64,000 bases of DNA from Paraburkholderia oxyphila NBRC 105797 (GTDB lineage: Bacteria > Pseudomonadota > Gammaproteobacteria > Burkholderiales > Burkholderiaceae): assembly GCF_000685075.1 (NCBI RefSeq), contig NZ_BAYD01000005.1:1-64000 (forward strand), written 5' to 3'. The position numbers and the translations under genes were made by a program. Below the pieces are notes generated by a model. That model was not told the DNA's origin, searched no databases, and was given only the letters and a program-made list of their open reading frames with translations. Positions 62,491 through 64,000 of this stretch are shown one piece after another (positions within the stretch are counted from its first letter, which is position 1; each line of letters begins with the position of its first letter).

Positions 62491-64000
62491 GGCGAGCCTC
62501 TACAGTGCGTGCTTGTGGTGCGTCGATGGCGTGCGGTTCGGCTTGCGCATCGTTATGCGGTTGCGCGGCCACGCGGCTGACGCCGCGTATCAGATCGACC
62601 GCCTTCTCGGCGATCATGATCGTCGGCGCGTTGGTGTTGCCGCCGATCAGCGTCGGCATGACGGAGGCATCGACGATGCGCAGTCCCTGCATGCCGCGCA
62701 CGCGCAGTTGCGGATCGACGACGGCGAGCGCGTCGTGTCCCATCCGGCATGTGCCCACCGGGTGATAGACGGTGTCGGTGCGTTGGCGCAGCACGTCGCG
62801 GATCTGGTCGTCGGTGTTCACGTGCGCCGTGAACATGTCGCGCGTGATCCACCGCGCGAGCGCGGGTGCCTGCATCAGGCGGCGCGTGAGCTTGAAGCCG
62901 GCGACCATGTCTTCGAGATCGCGCGCATCGGCGAAGAAGGCTGGATCGATGCGCGGCGCGTCGAGCGGATTGGCGCTGCGCAGCGTGACGGAGCCGCGGC
63001 TGCGCGGGCGCAGCAGGCACACGTGGCACGACAGCCCATGACCGGGGTGGAAGCGGCGCGCGTGATCGTCCACGAGCGCGACGACGAAATGCAGCTGGAT
63101 GTCCGGCGCGTCGAGTTCGGGACGCGTCTTCAGGAAGCCGCCGCCCTCCGCGAAGTTCGACGTCAGCATGCCGCGCCGTTCGCGGCGAAAGCGCGCGAGT
63201 TCGAGCAACATGCGCAATCCACCGCGCAGCGAAACGCCCATGGTGTCGGTGCTGCGCGTGCGGTAGCCGAAGATGAAGTCGGGGTGGTCCTGCAAATTGC
63301 GGCCGACGCCGGGCAGATCGAGCCGCACATGGATGCCGAGGCGTTCGAGCTCGCGTGCCGGACCGAGGCCCGAGAGCATGAGCAGTTGCGGCGTCTGCAG
63401 CGCACCCGCTGCGAGCACGACTTCGCGCCTTGCGCGCAGCGTGCGGACCTCGCCGTGCTGCCTCACCTCCACGCCCACCGCGCGTGTGCCGTCGAACACG
63501 ATGCGCAGCACTTGTGCGTGTGTCTCGACGGTGAGATTCTCGCGCCGGCCAAGATGCGGCAGCAGATACGCGCGCGCGGCGCTCCAGCGTTCGCCGTGCT
63601 TCTGCGTGACCTGATAGATGCCGATGCCTTCCTGCTGGGCACCGTTGAAATCGTCGGTCAGCGGCAGGCCCGCCTGAATGGCCGCTTCGCGGTAGCGCGC
63701 GTGAAACGGATTGCCGGTGCGCAGGTCGCTGACCCACAGCGGACCGTCGCGTCCATGCCAGGCGTCGTCGAATCGTTCGTTATGCTCACTGAGCCTGAAG
63801 TACGGCAGCACGTCGTCCCATGCCCAGCCTTCGTTGCCGAGCGCGGCCCAGCCGTCGTAGTCGGTGCGGTGGCCGCGGATGTAGACCATCGCGTTGATCG
63901 CCGACGAGCCGCCGAGCGTCTTGCCGCGCGGCTGGTAGCCCGTGCGTCCGCCCAGTCCCGCTTGCGGCACGGTGTCGAACGCCCAGTTGTTGATGCGGGT
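62477..64000 (-). CDS. GMC family FAD-dependent alcohol oxidoreductase (partial, 5' end outside window)
   Basis: At least 508 codons of a choline-dehydrogenase-like GMC enzyme; the N-terminal FAD loop lies beyond the window. Seen are RGKTLGGSSAINAMVYIRG, VVLAAGALQTPQLLMLSGLGP, NLQDHPDFIFGY and the C-terminal catalytic block VYHPVGTCRMG (His) and GGNTNAPTIMIAEKA. It would oxidise an alcohol to an aldehyde or ketone, supplying the ketone for the downstream monooxygenase. Confidence 0.94.
   Translation of the reverse strand, partial: TRINNWAFDTVPQAGLGGRTGYQPRGKTLGGSSAINAMVYIRGHRTDYDGWAALGNEGWAWDDVLPYFRLSEHNERFDDAWHGRDGPLWVSDLRTGNPFHARYREAAIQAGLPLTDDFNGAQQEGIGIYQVTQKHGERWSAARAYLLPHLGRRENLTVETHAQVLRIVFDGTRAVGVEVRQHGEVRTLRARREVVLAAGALQTPQLLMLSGLGPARELERLGIHVRLDLPGVGRNLQDHPDFIFGYRTRSTDTMGVSLRGGLRMLLELARFRRERRGMLTSNFAEGGGFLKTRPELDAPDIQLHFVVALVDDHARRFHPGHGLSCHVCLLRPRSRGSVTLRSANPLDAPRIDPAFFADARDLEDMVAGFKLTRRLMQAPALARWITRDMFTAHVNTDDQIRDVLRQRTDTVYHPVGTCRMGHDALAVVDPQLRVRGMQGLRIVDASVMPTLIGGNTNAPTIMIAEKAVDLIRGVSRVAAQPHNDAQAEPHAIDAPQARTVEARHAIA

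Overview
The window is a high-GC, densely coding stretch of what looks like a Burkholderiaceae chromosome, most likely Paraburkholderia or Caballeronia. This is inferred from protein style: an intracellular PHB depolymerase and an acetoacetyl-CoA reductase, a second IF-1 gene behind a cold-shock gene, many LysR regulators and many amino-acid transport and catabolism genes. No rRNA, tRNA, CRISPR array, insertion sequence or phage gene was seen. I count about 60 coding regions, mostly in short divergent regulator/target units typical of an accessory-rich secondary replicon.

Layout. 119-3938: an aldehyde dehydrogenase divergent from a LysR gene, then an AraC gene and a small protein. 4125-6663: an Nramp-like transporter with altered metal-site motifs behind a leader of about 800 nt carrying two short ORFs. 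The first of these begins MPDPEP, like the Mg2+-sensing MgtL peptide. 6681-9917: a D-threonine aldolase-like gene, a HAD hydrolase, a RidA-like gene and a LysR gene. 10088-12057: a LysE exporter and a cupin divergent from a LysR gene. 12106-15713: an EutR-like AraC gene divergent from an SDR and an APC permease. 15744-19246: a LuxR gene divergent from a 679-aa lipoprotein. 19422-21208: a DUF1223 protein and a secreted esterase-like protein.

21249-31149 holds two circularly permuted ATP-grasp proteins (one fused to alpha-E), two transglutaminase-like proteins (one 1167 aa) and a zinc peptidase, the known but functionally unsolved peptide-ligase cluster. 31337-34181: a GST, PhaZ and a cupin. 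34288-36302: an AbiE-type toxin-antitoxin pair whose promoter is overlaid by inverted repeats. 36378-39461: an ECF sigma factor, two small proteins and an ABC exporter. 39649-43007: a diiron MBL protein, a UTRA regulator, and a PhyH dioxygenase with an orphan amino-acid binding protein. 43361-45247: small ORFs, PhaB and a small secreted protein.

45318-56341 is an amino-acid-type scavenging region: a LysR gene, an M20 N-carbamoyl/ureido hydrolase, a LOG-like protein, DUF1989, an Asp/Glu racemase-fold enzyme, a DadA-like oxidase and a complete Liv ABC transporter in which LivM and LivG are fused. 56624-58934: a glycine/tyrosine/histidine-rich secreted protein, a cold-shock protein, a second infA with a TTG start, and a YaiI protein. 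58964-64000: a gene-overlapping operon of GMC oxidoreductase, a Baeyer-Villiger monooxygenase fused to an HSL-type esterase, and an alpha/beta hydrolase, which together look like a ketone or terpenoid degradation module.
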